This document shows positions 26,232 through 35,212 of a stretch of DNA of 64,000 nucleotides, piece after piece. The notes beneath the pieces are model-generated. The model did not search any database and was not told where the DNA came from. It was given only the letters and a program-made list of their open reading frames with translations. Location: the NCBI RefSeq assembly GCF_023073715.1, contig NZ_JADPKA010000001.1:62001-126000 (forward strand), in the 5' to 3' direction. The position numbers and the translations under genes were made by a program. The DNA comes from Bradyrhizobium sp. 164. GTDB lineage: Bacteria > Pseudomonadota > Alphaproteobacteria > Rhizobiales > Xanthobacteraceae. The stretch's first letter is position 1. Each line of letters begins with the position of its first letter.

Positions 26232-27452
26232 TCAGCACTCCTTCGGGTCGACCAGGCCGGCGCTACGGGCTACGATCTCGTATTGGCCGCCCTTCGCCAC
26301 ACCGATGTACATGTTCATCTTACAGTGGCGCTTGCCGGGCACCATCTCCGCCGGCCCGCCCGGACCTTCCTCGATCTTGGCGTGATCCAGGGCAGCAGCT
26401 ACCGCGACCCGGTCAATCGTGCCAGCTTCCTTTACCGCAGCTTCCCACAGCTTCAGTCCTCGATAAGTGCCAGTGGCGGCGCTGCCTGCCGAGAACCGGA
26501 ACTTGGCAGGAAACTGTTCGTCGTACGCCGCCTGAATCTTGGCGCTCACCGGATCCTCGGATGTCAAAGCCTTGTAGTAGTCAAGGCTGCTTGCGAGACC
26601 TTCAATCTCATTGGCCTGGTTCATTACAAGTGTGTTCTCGTCATAGTAGACGCAGCCCAGCCGCCCGCCGTTCTTGGAGAAGCCCGCTCCATAGAGCTGC
26701 TTGAAGAAAGGGCTGACGCCGGGAGGGACGATGGTGTTGAACACCACGTCCACCTTGTTGGAGATGATGCGGCTCACCGTGGAGGAGAAATCGATCTGGT
26801 CGAGCGGATAGTACTCCTCGAAGATCACCTCGCCGCCATTGCTCTCGATCACCTTGCGCGCATAGGCATTGATCGTTTGCGGCCAGATATAGTTGGAGCT
26901 CGGCATCGCGAAACGTTTGCCGCCATTCTTGATTAACCAGGGAATGAACTGGTCGCAATTCTGAGCCGGTACCGGCCCGGTGCAGAACAGATTGGGCATG
27001 CACTCTTTGCCCTCGTAGCCCTCCGGATAGATGTAGAGCGTCTTGCCACGAGAGATGATGACGTCCTTTATGGCATTGCGCATCGAGCTTGAAATGCCTC
27101 CGAGCACCAGGTCGACCTTGTCTCGCTGGATCAACTTGCGGACGTTGCCGACTGCGACCGACTCGTTGGAGGCCGTGTCCTCGATAAGGAGCTCGATCGG
27201 ACGCCCCAGTAGACCGCCTTTGTCATTGATCTCCTTGACGATCATGCGAGCGACATTAGCGTCGGTATTGCCGGCAAAGCCGAGTGAACCGGTAAGATCA
27301 GTGGCGATACCGACTCTGATCGGGCCTTCCGCGGCGTTGGCCCAGGCCGGGCGGATCACCCAGCTGCCCGGGCCGATTGCAATAGCGGCAGAGGCGAAGG
27401 CGAAATTGCGAAGAAAACGGCGGCGGCTGAGTTGTTGGCTGGCGTTGATCAT
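26232..27452 (-). CDS. Urea/amide-type ABC transporter substrate-binding protein
   Basis: A 406-residue protein with a twin-arginine leader (SRRRFLRNFAFASAAIAIGP) followed by ANAAEGPIRVGIATDLTGSL. It belongs to the Peripla_BP_5/UrtA-FmdD-like group: EINDKGGLLGRPIELLIEDT, FCTGPVPAQNCDQFIPWLIK and GPGGPAEMVPGKRHCKMNMY. These proteins capture urea, short amides or amino acids in the periplasm. A fragment of a paralogue survives at 8103-8332. It lies between the two permease genes, an arrangement that is less usual than binding protein first. Confidence 0.9.
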   Translation of the reverse strand: MINASQQLSRRRFLRNFAFASAAIAIGPGSWVIRPAWANAAEGPIRVGIATDLTGSLGFAGNTDANVARMIVKEINDKGGLLGRPIELLIEDTASNESVAVGNVRKLIQRDKVDLVLGGISSSMRNAIKDVIISRGKTLYIYPEGYEGKECMPNLFCTGPVPAQNCDQFIPWLIKNGGKRFAMPSSNYIWPQTINAYARKVIESNGGEVIFEEYYPLDQIDFSSTVSRIISNKVDVVFNTIVPPGVSPFFKQLYGAGFSKNGGRLGCVYYDENTLVMNQANEIEGLASSLDYYKALTSEDPVSAKIQAAYDEQFPAKFRFSAGSAATGTYRGLKLWEAAVKEAGTIDRVAVAAALDHAKIEEGPGGPAEMVPGKRHCKMNMYIGVAKGGQYEIVARSAGLVDPKEC

Positions 27453-27455
27453 CAG

Positions 27456-28313
27456 TTAAACCCCTCTTCCCGAGACCAGGCCTTGCGGCCGGACCTTAAT
27501 GAAAATGATGGCGAGCACGAAAACCAGAACGTCGGCGATCACCGGCGACATCAGCCAGGGCAGCGCGGCACTGAACGTGCCGATTGCGCTGGCGCCGGCG
27601 ACAGGGCCGGCAAAGGACCCGACCCCGCCTACCATCACGGCGACGAACCCTTGAATAACGAAGCGGATGCCTAGATCGGCGAACAGCGAAAAGAGCGGTA
27701 CGATCAGCGCGCCGGCCAGACCCGCGAGTGCCGCACCAAACGCAAAGGTCACGCTGTAAATCATGCCGGTGGAGATGCCTGAGGCCCGCGCCAGCGACGG
27801 GTTCTCCAGCGAGGCGCGGACCCGCAGGCCTAAGGAGGTGTAGGCGATCAGCGCATAGCTGGCGGCCATCACGAGCACGGTCATGACAACGATCACGCAG
27901 CGCCAAGTGGCGAAATGCAGCGTGCCGATGGTGATGGACCCACCGACCGGCTCCGGCACCGAGAGATATAAGCCGCCAGTCAGGCCGCGCACGACCTCAC
28001 GAATAATTAACCCGAGCGCGTAGGTGCCGAGCATGGCGACGATCGGCGCCGCGTAGAACCGTCGCACCACGAGTCTTTCCAATGCGAGCCCGAGCGCGCC
28101 GACCGCAATAGGCGCGGCGAGCATGCCTAGCGCGACCGGCAAACCGATGCTGTGCACGAGATAGGTGATGTAGGCACCGAGCAGGACGAACTCGCCCTGT
28201 GCGAAGTTGAAGATGCCCATCATGCTGGCAATGATTCCGAGACCGAGCACGACCAGCACCACGATGGCGCCGAAGCTCAAGACTTCGAACGCGGCGATAA
28301 ACAGCGTATCCAT
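27456..28313 (-). CDS. livH: Liv/Urt-type ABC transporter permease (LivH-like), first gene of the operon
   Basis: A 285-residue membrane protein with the LivH motifs LGLGIIASMMGIFNFAQGEF and GLRVRASLENPSLARASGIS. It is the promoter-proximal gene of a six-gene unit ending in the amidohydrolase. The following binding-protein gene starts 3 bp after its stop. No operator was recognised in the region to the right. Confidence 0.92.
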   Translation of the reverse strand: MDTLFIAAFEVLSFGAIVVLVVLGLGIIASMMGIFNFAQGEFVLLGAYITYLVHSIGLPVALGMLAAPIAVGALGLALERLVVRRFYAAPIVAMLGTYALGLIIREVVRGLTGGLYLSVPEPVGGSITIGTLHFATWRCVIVVMTVLVMAASYALIAYTSLGLRVRASLENPSLARASGISTGMIYSVTFAFGAALAGLAGALIVPLFSLFADLGIRFVIQGFVAVMVGGVGSFAGPVAGASAIGTFSAALPWLMSPVIADVLVFVLAIIFIKVRPQGLVSGRGV

Positions 28314-28939
28314 GTCGCTACGTCACATTCCTCGGACTTGCGAGCGCATCCTCCGGTCCAGATTGATCGACGGCGTGAGCTGCGGTTGGCATGCAAAGGG
28401 CTGGTGACACGAGGCGCTCCTGAAAGGTTTCATCCCGGCACCTGAAGGTGCGGCCGATGGTGCGTTTCTTAAGATGGCTCGCCGATCGACGTTTTATTCA
28501 CGATATGCAGGGCGAGTTCGCCTAGCAGGAGCGCAACGCAATCTGAGTAATATGGGGTAATGCGGCATTGATAAGCGGCATTGTGCTTGCGGTAGCGGAG
28601 CTCTCGACGAGCAAGCAACTGTCGCCATATCACCTACGTAATGTGCGTGCTGCAAGATGGCTCAGTCATTGAGGTGGTCGACAACGTGCCGATGCTGGAG
28701 CAATTGTTGCGCGGGGTGCCTGGCGCGACGCCTGGTCGCCGCAAGGTCGCCGAGCCTGACTGCTTCATTGTTTGGTGCCCGCGAGCTCAAGCGCAAGCAT
28801 GTGACCTTCGGGTTGCAGGCGCGCCCGTCCTTGCCCCAAAATGATTGAAAGACAGCGGAAAATAGCCTCCCAGGCTCAGCCTACGACAAGAAAGTTGCAA
28901 GGACGTTTCTGAAGACAACACGTTTGTGCTGGCCTCGCC
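28314..28939. other. Gene-poor region
   Basis: Only short reading frames occur. A frame near 28641 (VLQDGSVIEVVDNVPMLEQL) has protein-like composition but no recognised relative and may be part of the decayed locus to the right. Confidence 0.4.
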
Positions 28940-29287
28940 GAACCGCCTACAACAGTCTCGGTGTGGGCACGACGCAGCTCTACGACAAAACCGTGAGCTA
29001 CAATCATTAGCGCCATAGGGAGTTTGAGCTCAGCAACCGCGAGTTTGCTTTTCGCATGAGGCAACGCTTCCCGAAGTCACTGACGAAGGAGTTCCTGCTC
29101 GTAGATCTCGTCAACAACATCGATCAGCTTGCCGAGGCCTAGGATGAAGTGCTCAAGCGCCGCGGCGGAGCGAACCGCCGAGTCCGACCAGAAGCGTTTG
29201 CGTCGTGCGGTGAGCGCATACGGAAGTGAACGCGCCAAGAAGTTCTTTGAAGGTTCGCTGAGGGGCAACGAACTACATGCCGCGTGA
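28940..29287 (+). pseudogene. Probable AbiEi-type antitoxin remnant
   Basis: Pieces in shifting frames read SLGVGTTQLYDKTVSYNH, then ELSNREFAFRMRQRFPKSLT and EFLLVDLVNNIDQLAEA, then RRAVSAYGSERAKKFFEGSL. A stop codon and a frameshift separate them. The last piece ends in a TGA at 29285 that overlaps the ATG of the AbiEii-like remnant by 11 bp, the usual order of type IV toxin-antitoxin operons. The AbiEi assignment rests mainly on this context. Confidence 0.45.
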
Positions 29288-29600
29288 TTTCCTCCACAAA
29301 CATCCGCAGTTGGCGGATCTAATTCGGATTGTGGCGGACGGAGGGCATTGCTCCGGCCCTGGTTGAAAAGGACTACTGGATCATGCACTGCCTTTACGGG
29401 CTTGACGAACTTGGCTTCACATTTCAGCTCAAAGGCGGGACTCGCTTTCCAAGGGTCACAAGATCATCGCCCAAGACAGCGACATCCTGATCGGACTCCC
29501 TGGCCAGGATGTGAACGTCGCCAAGAACCAGACGCCTGGGCAGCCGTCACCGCTTTCGTAGCCGCGTCCACGTTCTTGCTCAACTGCTGCGGCGGCTGAA
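29277..29600 (+). pseudogene. AbiEii-type nucleotidyltransferase toxin remnant
   Basis: MPRDFLHKHPQLADLIRIVA starts at 29277. In other frames ALVEKDYWIMHCLYGLDELG and FTFQLKGGT follow, then SKGHKIIAQ. The EKDYW and FKGGT-S motifs are characteristic of AbiEii nucleotidyltransferases, which block growth in type IV toxin-antitoxin systems. At least two frameshifts and loss of the downstream part show it is inactive. Sequence from about 29545 to 29864 holds nothing recognisable. Confidence 0.6.
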
Positions 29601-29864
29601 GCGTTTTTGTTTGGTGTTGTTAGAGATCGTGGCTCACTGCGGAATAACAAAGCGCGAGATGATATGCAGCCCAGACGAGCTTTGGATATCCCAAAGAGTT
29701 GCGTCTGTTCTAACGCCGAGAGTGCCACCTCGCTCAGAGATGAGTTCTGTATGACGGGGCGTCCGAAGGCGTCGTTCAGAGCGATCTCTGCTTGCCACTG
29801 ATGTCTGGATCATGTCTTTCGCGACCCCAGCGAATACATGCCGCCACGCACCTGAACTTCACCG

Positions 29865-31643
29865 TCAAGCTCTAGAAGCCGCAGCCTTTTGCCCCTGATG
29901 AGCCGACAGCAGGATGCTGTTCACGGCGCGGTATGCGAAGACGATGGCCGGACCGATCGTGATGCCTGCTCCGGGATAGATTCCACGCATTGGCGAGGTC
30001 ATGTCATTGCCGCAAGCATAGAGACCCATGATCGGCCTGCCATTTTCGTCCAGGACCTTGCCGTCAGTATCAGTTGCCAATCCAGTCGCTGTTCCGAGCG
30101 TTGCCGGCACGATCGGCAGCGCGACAAATGGGGCGTTTCTGATTGCTCCAAGATTTGGATTTTTCATTCCCACGGCAGGATCGCCCTGCGTGCGGTTGAA
30201 AACCGATTCTCCACGTTTGAAAAGCGGATCGCGCCCCTCGGCGGCGTGGGCGTTATGTTCCTCGATCGTCTTTTGAAGCTCAGCAGGGTCTAGCCCCAAC
30301 CGGTTCGCAAGCTCTTCAATCGTTTTCCCCACCTTGATGTATCCGAGGCTTGCATATTTGTCGATGCTCAAGGTCCAGGGCCAGGGGAGCAAATGTCCCA
30401 TGCCTCTTAAGCGGACGAAGTCGTGATCGCAGATGAAGTAGAATCGCTTGTCTGCCGGATATCCACCTTTGAAAATTGCCAGGCAGATGTCGTGGTACGA
30501 ATTGGATTCATTGACGAAGCGCTTGCCATTTGGCCCCACAGCAATGACGCCCGGGCGGCCACGGTCGAGCCAGCCGTACGGGACAATTTGCGAGCAGCTG
30601 CCGCTCTTCAGGATCGACACGGGCGTCCAGAAGCCGGCAGAGGCCACATCATTGTCAATTGCAGCTCCGCGCCTGGTCGCAAGCCTAATGCCATCTCCCG
30701 TGGCATCGGGATGGGCCAGCGTGTCGTCATGCTGGTGAGGGCCGCTTAGCTCGGCTCTCAATTGCGCGTTATGAGCAAAACCGCCCGTTGCCAGGATCAC
30801 CGCATGCGAGGCGCACACGCGAACCTCAGAATCGATCAGCTTGACGACTGCCCCCGTGACGCGCCCCTCTTCCAAGATGAGGTCTATAACAGGCGAGGCC
30901 GGCCAAATCTCTACGTCGTATTTGCGCAGGCTCGCGAGCAACCGCGCGATCAAGGCATTGCCTCCGCTGAGCTCGGTGCCACGCCTGTAACTTAGGCGGT
31001 CCCTTACGTAGCGACTGAGGCGACGCAAGACATGCTTGAGCGAAGCAAACGATTGGAACGGGTTCAGAAAGCTTCTCACCTCGCCGGACGAGATCATCAT
31101 CCCGCCGAGCACAACACGAATAGGGTCGCCTATCAGATCAAAATCGCTGCCTAGAAGCCTTCCATCATAGGGTGCAGGGCTGAGCGCCCGGCCCTTGTCA
31201 ACCCCGCCGACCTGGCTCGAGTGATAATCGGGCACAGACGCCAGCGTGAACTTGACCTCTGTCCCGTTCTCAAGTGCTGTGAGCGCAGTTGGACCGTCCT
31301 CAAGATAGGCCTCAACAAAGCCTGCCCGATAATGGATGCCAAGTTCATGCTGCAGGTAGGTCTTTGCTTTCGCAAGCGAGTCATCGATTTCAGCAGACCG
31401 CGCGTGGGGCGAACAAGGAACCCAGATCATGCCGTTCGACAGCGCCGTGGTGCCGCCGATTCGCGGAGATTTTTCACATACCGTAACTCGCAATCCGGCC
31501 TTTGCCGCATAGAGCGCCGCTGATAGTCCGGCCGCACCGCTACCGACCACGAGTACATCGGTCTCCCAATCATGATCCAGCCTGTTCCCTCGGGGGAATG
31601 TGATTGTCTTATCGTTGCCTGATCGGCCGATCGGCTTATCCAT
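29865..31643 (-). CDS. FAD-dependent oxidoreductase, 3-ketosteroid-dehydrogenase-like
   Basis: A 592-residue flavoprotein with GAGGCTGGA upstream of its ATG. The dinucleotide-binding motif VLVVGSGAAGLSAALYAAKA lies near residue 31. RIGGTTALSNGMIWVP follows, and near the C-terminus GLYACGNDMTSPMRGIYPGA and ITIGPAIVFAYRAV. These are the FAD-contact motifs of the KstD/fumarate-reductase-flavoprotein superfamily. The family dehydrogenates ring ketones or reduces enoates; specificity cannot be inferred. It is the last gene of the operon begun by the Tm-1-like gene, 31 bp after the TIM-barrel gene, so a shared pathway is likely. Confidence 0.85.
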   Translation of the reverse strand: MDKPIGRSGNDKTITFPRGNRLDHDWETDVLVVGSGAAGLSAALYAAKAGLRVTVCEKSPRIGGTTALSNGMIWVPCSPHARSAEIDDSLAKAKTYLQHELGIHYRAGFVEAYLEDGPTALTALENGTEVKFTLASVPDYHSSQVGGVDKGRALSPAPYDGRLLGSDFDLIGDPIRVVLGGMMISSGEVRSFLNPFQSFASLKHVLRRLSRYVRDRLSYRRGTELSGGNALIARLLASLRKYDVEIWPASPVIDLILEEGRVTGAVVKLIDSEVRVCASHAVILATGGFAHNAQLRAELSGPHQHDDTLAHPDATGDGIRLATRRGAAIDNDVASAGFWTPVSILKSGSCSQIVPYGWLDRGRPGVIAVGPNGKRFVNESNSYHDICLAIFKGGYPADKRFYFICDHDFVRLRGMGHLLPWPWTLSIDKYASLGYIKVGKTIEELANRLGLDPAELQKTIEEHNAHAAEGRDPLFKRGESVFNRTQGDPAVGMKNPNLGAIRNAPFVALPIVPATLGTATGLATDTDGKVLDENGRPIMGLYACGNDMTSPMRGIYPGAGITIGPAIVFAYRAVNSILLSAHQGQKAAASRA

Positions 31644-31674
31644 TCCAGCCTCGCTGCAAGATTTCCGATGAACG

Positions 31675-32505
31675 TCAGTGATGTCGCGGGAGCGGGACAG
31701 CTTTGAATTCCCCTGCCGCGGCCTTCACCGCCCGTTCGATGGGAATTCTTTCGATGGAGGAGGCGCCAACGAAGCCGATACACTGAGTCGACCGGTAGAC
31801 CTCGATCGTGTCCTGCGGCTCGGCGATCGCCCCGCCATGACAAAGCAGGATGACATCGGAGCGAACGGTTCGTGCCGCCGTGTTGATGTCGTTAATGCGC
31901 CTGATCGCCTCTTGAATTGACTGCCCATCCTCATGGCCCATGAGCCCGCCACGGGTTGCCCCGACATGGGGGACGATGCAGTCGGCACCTGCACTCGTCA
32001 TGGCTTTGGCGTCTTCGGCGCGTGCGACATAGGCCAGCGAGAAGATGTTCTTCTTGCGGGCAGTCGCAATCATCTCGACCTCTCGCTCGAAGCCGAGCCC
32101 AACGCGGCCTCGGCGCTCACGCCATTTTTCACCCATGGTGGAGATGGTCGGATAGTTGATGACGCCGGAGAAGCCGGCCGCCCAGAACTTGTCGAGAAGC
32201 GCGTCAAGGTCGAGCCGGAGAGGATCCCACGCCTCGACGCCACCCACGACAGGCACGGAAGAGACGACATTGCGGATTTCGGCCGCAAGCTCGAGCGTGC
32301 GCGCGTTGGAATCGCCGATTCGGCTCGTGGGAAGCCCCATAAGGCGCGACAGCCCGGTGCTGTAGACCACCAGCATGTCGGCCCCTCCGAGGACGGCACA
32401 TTTCGCGACCAGGCCGCAGCTGCTTCCGGCCGCAAGGACCGCTTTTCGTTCTTCGATCTGGCTTGCGATCCTGGACAGGATTTCATTGCGCTCAAACATT
32501 CGCAT
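31675..32505 (-). CDS. PEP_hydrolase-family (PF09370-type) TIM-barrel protein
   Basis: The start is ATG 32505 or 32499; both overlap the Tm-1-like gene's stop. The protein of about 276 residues contains AAGSSCGLVAKCAVLGGADM, VPVVGGVEAWDPLRLDL, AGFSGVINYPTISTMGEKWR and SAGADCIVPHVGATRGGLMG, the pattern of the TIM-barrel family formerly called TIM-br_sig_trns. It resembles the C-terminal domain of plant Tm-1. Annotated phosphoenolpyruvate-hydrolase activity is poorly established. Two relatives lie nearby: the short gene at 35189 and the sensor domain of the regulator at 35832. Confidence 0.85.
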   Translation of the reverse strand: MRMFERNEILSRIASQIEERKAVLAAGSSCGLVAKCAVLGGADMLVVYSTGLSRLMGLPTSRIGDSNARTLELAAEIRNVVSSVPVVGGVEAWDPLRLDLDALLDKFWAAGFSGVINYPTISTMGEKWRERRGRVGLGFEREVEMIATARKKNIFSLAYVARAEDAKAMTSAGADCIVPHVGATRGGLMGHEDGQSIQEAIRRINDINTAARTVRSDVILLCHGGAIAEPQDTIEVYRSTQCIGFVGASSIERIPIERAVKAAAGEFKAVPLPRHH

Positions 32506-33742
32506 TACAATCAGCCTCCGTGCCCAATTGTTTGAGGATCCAGCTCGCGGCGGCCTCGGCAAATTCGGGATCGTTGATGTGGCAGTTCAGTTCGCGGACC
32601 GCGATCTTCGGGGCAAGATTGTCCTTCAGCGCGTCCAGCCAAGCCCTGTCGGCCTCGGGATTGCAAAAAATGCCGCCTTCGCGGTCGTAATCGGAAACGC
32701 CATTCGCGGGCCAAAGGACGATGGTAGGCCCCTCTGCCCGCGACAGCCGCTCGGCCGTGAGCCGGCCGATGCTCGCGTTCTCGGAAGGCGTTGTGCGCAT
32801 GAGCGTTGTGTAGGCCGTATGGGAGTAGAACTGGCGGCCGCGAAATTGATCAGGAATGCTCGAGCGCGGACCAAAATTGACCATATCGACCGCGCCAGGT
32901 GCGATCACTTGCGGGATCAATTGCTGCGACGCTGCTTTGAGCCGATCGGGTCCAGCGCTGGCGGCCCCCCCAAAGAGTTCGTCAGCGAGCTCTGTTGTGG
33001 TCAGATCAATGACTGCGTCGAATTCACCGGCCGCGATCAGCTGCTCCATTTTGCGCCCGCCGGCCCCGTTGGCAGGAAAGACAATCGCGTCTACCCCGGC
33101 CTCGGCAAGGCGCGCCATGCACTGATTTGCCGCGGGCGTCGTTACGCCGAAGGCTGTGATCGCGACAATCTTTCTTTTGTGCGCACCTTGAGCGGGCGCA
33201 TAGTGCATGGCTGCAATGGCTCGCCCTGCATTCTGCAGCACCCGATCGGTAAAGGCATTGATTCCGAAAAGATCGACGAGCGTCGGATAGATGATGATGT
33301 CGTTGTGGATCGCCAATTCTGCGAGCAGGGCTGGCCTTGCGCTGCTGACCAGCAACTTGGGAAAGCCATAAGGCAAATCGGATACGATCTCCCCGAAAGC
33401 CGCGCTACCTTTTCCACCTGCAACGCCAACGATCGCACTGATCGCGCCTGATTGCAGGAGGCCAGCAACCTTCTTGCGCGTGCTTGCGGCTATCTCTTTC
33501 AAGAGTTCGGCAGGCGAAGAGACGCGAGCACTGTCAGCATCCTGTTTGTCCCCGGCAATCAAGTTGGATGTACCGATGTCGATCAGGAGGATCTTGCGGC
33601 CGCACTCTTTGATGGTACCTGCAAGGTAAGACGCTTCGGCGCCCTTAGTATCCAGGGTCGCCACGATCGCGACCGCGCCCGCCAGCTCGGACGGGTTACC
33701 GTCCCGGATCGACCCCTGGTCGTCCGTGCAATGGTGAGACAC
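32492..33742 (-). CDS. Tm-1-like ATP-binding domain protein (UPF0261)
   Basis: A 416-residue protein starting at GTG 33742, with GGGAGGAAG directly upstream. AVAIVATLDTKGAEASYLAG, ILLIDIGTSN, SAIVGVAGGKGSAAFGEIVS and the C-terminal DREGGIFCNPEADRAWLDAL match the UPF0261/Tm-1 N-terminal domain, which binds ATP in tomato Tm-1. Bacterial members have no settled role. The next gene supplies the TIM barrel that is fused to this domain in plants, so the two products probably form one enzyme or complex. The direct-repeat motif at 33823-33840 lies 81 bp upstream. Confidence 0.88.
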   Translation of the reverse strand: MSHHCTDDQGSIRDGNPSELAGAVAIVATLDTKGAEASYLAGTIKECGRKILLIDIGTSNLIAGDKQDADSARVSSPAELLKEIAASTRKKVAGLLQSGAISAIVGVAGGKGSAAFGEIVSDLPYGFPKLLVSSARPALLAELAIHNDIIIYPTLVDLFGINAFTDRVLQNAGRAIAAMHYAPAQGAHKRKIVAITAFGVTTPAANQCMARLAEAGVDAIVFPANGAGGRKMEQLIAAGEFDAVIDLTTTELADELFGGAASAGPDRLKAASQQLIPQVIAPGAVDMVNFGPRSSIPDQFRGRQFYSHTAYTTLMRTTPSENASIGRLTAERLSRAEGPTIVLWPANGVSDYDREGGIFCNPEADRAWLDALKDNLAPKIAVRELNCHINDPEFAEAAASWILKQLGTEADCNANV

Positions 33743-33766
33743 GATCTTCCTCCCGGACCATTCTTA

Positions 33767-33870
33767 ACAACAGGTGGTCTAGACCGGGCTGAAACCGCTA
33801 ATAAGATGAGTAAAAGGGGCAATTGGGTAAGATTGGGTAGAGGCGGTGAAAGCGTTTGCCAGCCACTTGT
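33767..33870. repeat. Copy A of a duplicated promoter/gene-start segment
   Basis: The segment aligns with 35111-35212. Shared blocks include GGGCTGAAA, GTAAGATTGRGTAGA and CGGTGAARGCG. After the shared GTG (33846) the translation VKAFASHLSACAS resembles the start of the short TIM-barrel protein, so copy A probably kept only the beginning of such a gene. Confidence 0.6.
33823..33840. promoter_or_regulatory. Direct-repeat operator candidate, site 1
   Basis: TTGGGTAAGATTGGGTAG contains two TTGGGTA units 10 bp apart, one helical turn. It is upstream of the Tm-1-like gene and recurs at 35166-35183 and 44677-44694. It is a candidate binding site for the TIM-barrel/AAA+/Fis-type regulator. Confidence 0.6.
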
Positions 33871-33889
33871 CAGCCTGCGCTTCTGCTCA

Positions 33890-35100
33890 ACATCGCGCGG
33901 GGCATCCACAGCCAGTCCCGTCGGTGATGACCATGACCGACATGTTGATGACGATGTACTGCCGCCGATGGTGATGATCGAGAAGAACCATGATCGATCC
34001 GACTACACCGCTGCCCCATCCTTCAGCGCATGGGCTTTTGTCTGCGGCGTCAAGAATTCGGCGAAGGTATTGGCCACATCCTCCAGCGGTCCGGGATCGA
34101 CCGCGACCGTGGTGAATGCTGCCCATTGATCCTTTGCCGGCGTCCTCGGTGGAAGCCGGGGTCCGGCACATTGGGGCCGCATCGAGGCACTCGGACTTGC
34201 GCCGTTCGAAAGTCGCCTTGATTGGCGCGCCAGCAGTCCTCCTCGAATTTATGTAAGCGGATCAAGATCCAGACGACATAGACGTATTTCAAGGGGCTGT
34301 TGGCGAAGCCTAGCGCGTTGAGGGCTTTTTTTCGCTATAACAGTCTCTCAGGTAGGAGCGCAGCTTGGGTGCGGGAAAATCTAGGAGCAACGGCAGATCG
34401 GCTCCTTCACGCCGGGCTCGACCGCGTCGCCACTCGCGATGTCGATCATGGCGCGAACGCGCGCGTTGTCGACCGTGGCATGACTCCTGAGGAAAGCGCG
34501 CGCTCTGCCGCCAGCCTTGCAAGGCCCCGCAGCACGCATCGCCGCGAGATGGTCCGCGAGCCCCGGCGGGGACTTGGGGATGTCTTCTTTATGCAGAACG
34601 TAGCAACGCGAGTTTCGGCGCGAGGACTTGCCGGCGCTCGACATGATATGCCGCCAACGCAAGGGAACCGCGACGTAACGCTCACCTGCCTACACGCGGA
34701 TGACGCCGCAAACATGAGGATCACACGAAACCACTCGTCCGCAAGTTCGATCAGTTGCCGCATCACGTCGCGATCCGGCGGGATGATTCGCCGCGCGGCT
34801 TGCGATGGCTTCGACGTCCTTCGGCCTTGAAGGCGAAAAGATCCTGGTACATTGTGACCGCGCCGATCCGATGACACTGCCGAACGGCTAAAAAATGCCG
34901 CTGCTGGATCTCTCCAACAGCGGCTCAAGTTTTAGGGAGAAAGCAGACGAACCGGTCTGCCAGCGGATCCCGTCGCATTCGGTAAGAAGTCGGCTAACGT
35001 TCGGCGCCACGTTGTCCCGTCGGGCTTCGGTTCTCTTCGGAGCTAGCCTGCCAAATATTTCGGCATTGACACGTGTTCGTTGAAAAGGACTTCACCCTTC
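33890..35100. other. Fragmented region between the duplicated promoter segments
   Basis: There is no intact gene. Minus-strand pieces such as EDVANTFAEFLTPQTKAHAL (about 34050-34120) and GLADHLAAMRAAGPCKAGGR (about 34510-34580) look like former coding sequence, but I cannot assign them. Its position between the two repeat copies suggests inserted or rearranged DNA. Confidence 0.5.
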
Positions 35101-35110
35101 CCGAATTGCC

Positions 35111-35212
35111 AACAACAAGTAGTGTAGACGGGCTGAAATCACGTATAAGATCAGTAAACGTTCAAACGGGTAAGATTGAGTAGAAACGGTGAAGGCGACA
35201 GCGATCGGCAAG
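35111..35212. repeat. Copy B of the duplicated promoter/gene-start segment
   Basis: This copy corresponds to 33767-33870 and contains the motif at 35166-35183 followed by the GTG start of the short TIM-barrel gene. Confidence 0.6.
35166..35183. promoter_or_regulatory. Direct-repeat operator candidate, site 2
   Basis: ACGGGTAAGATTGAGTAG matches the site at 33823-33840 at 15 of 18 positions. It ends only 5 bp before the GTG at 35189, closer than expected for an activator site. Confidence 0.5.
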
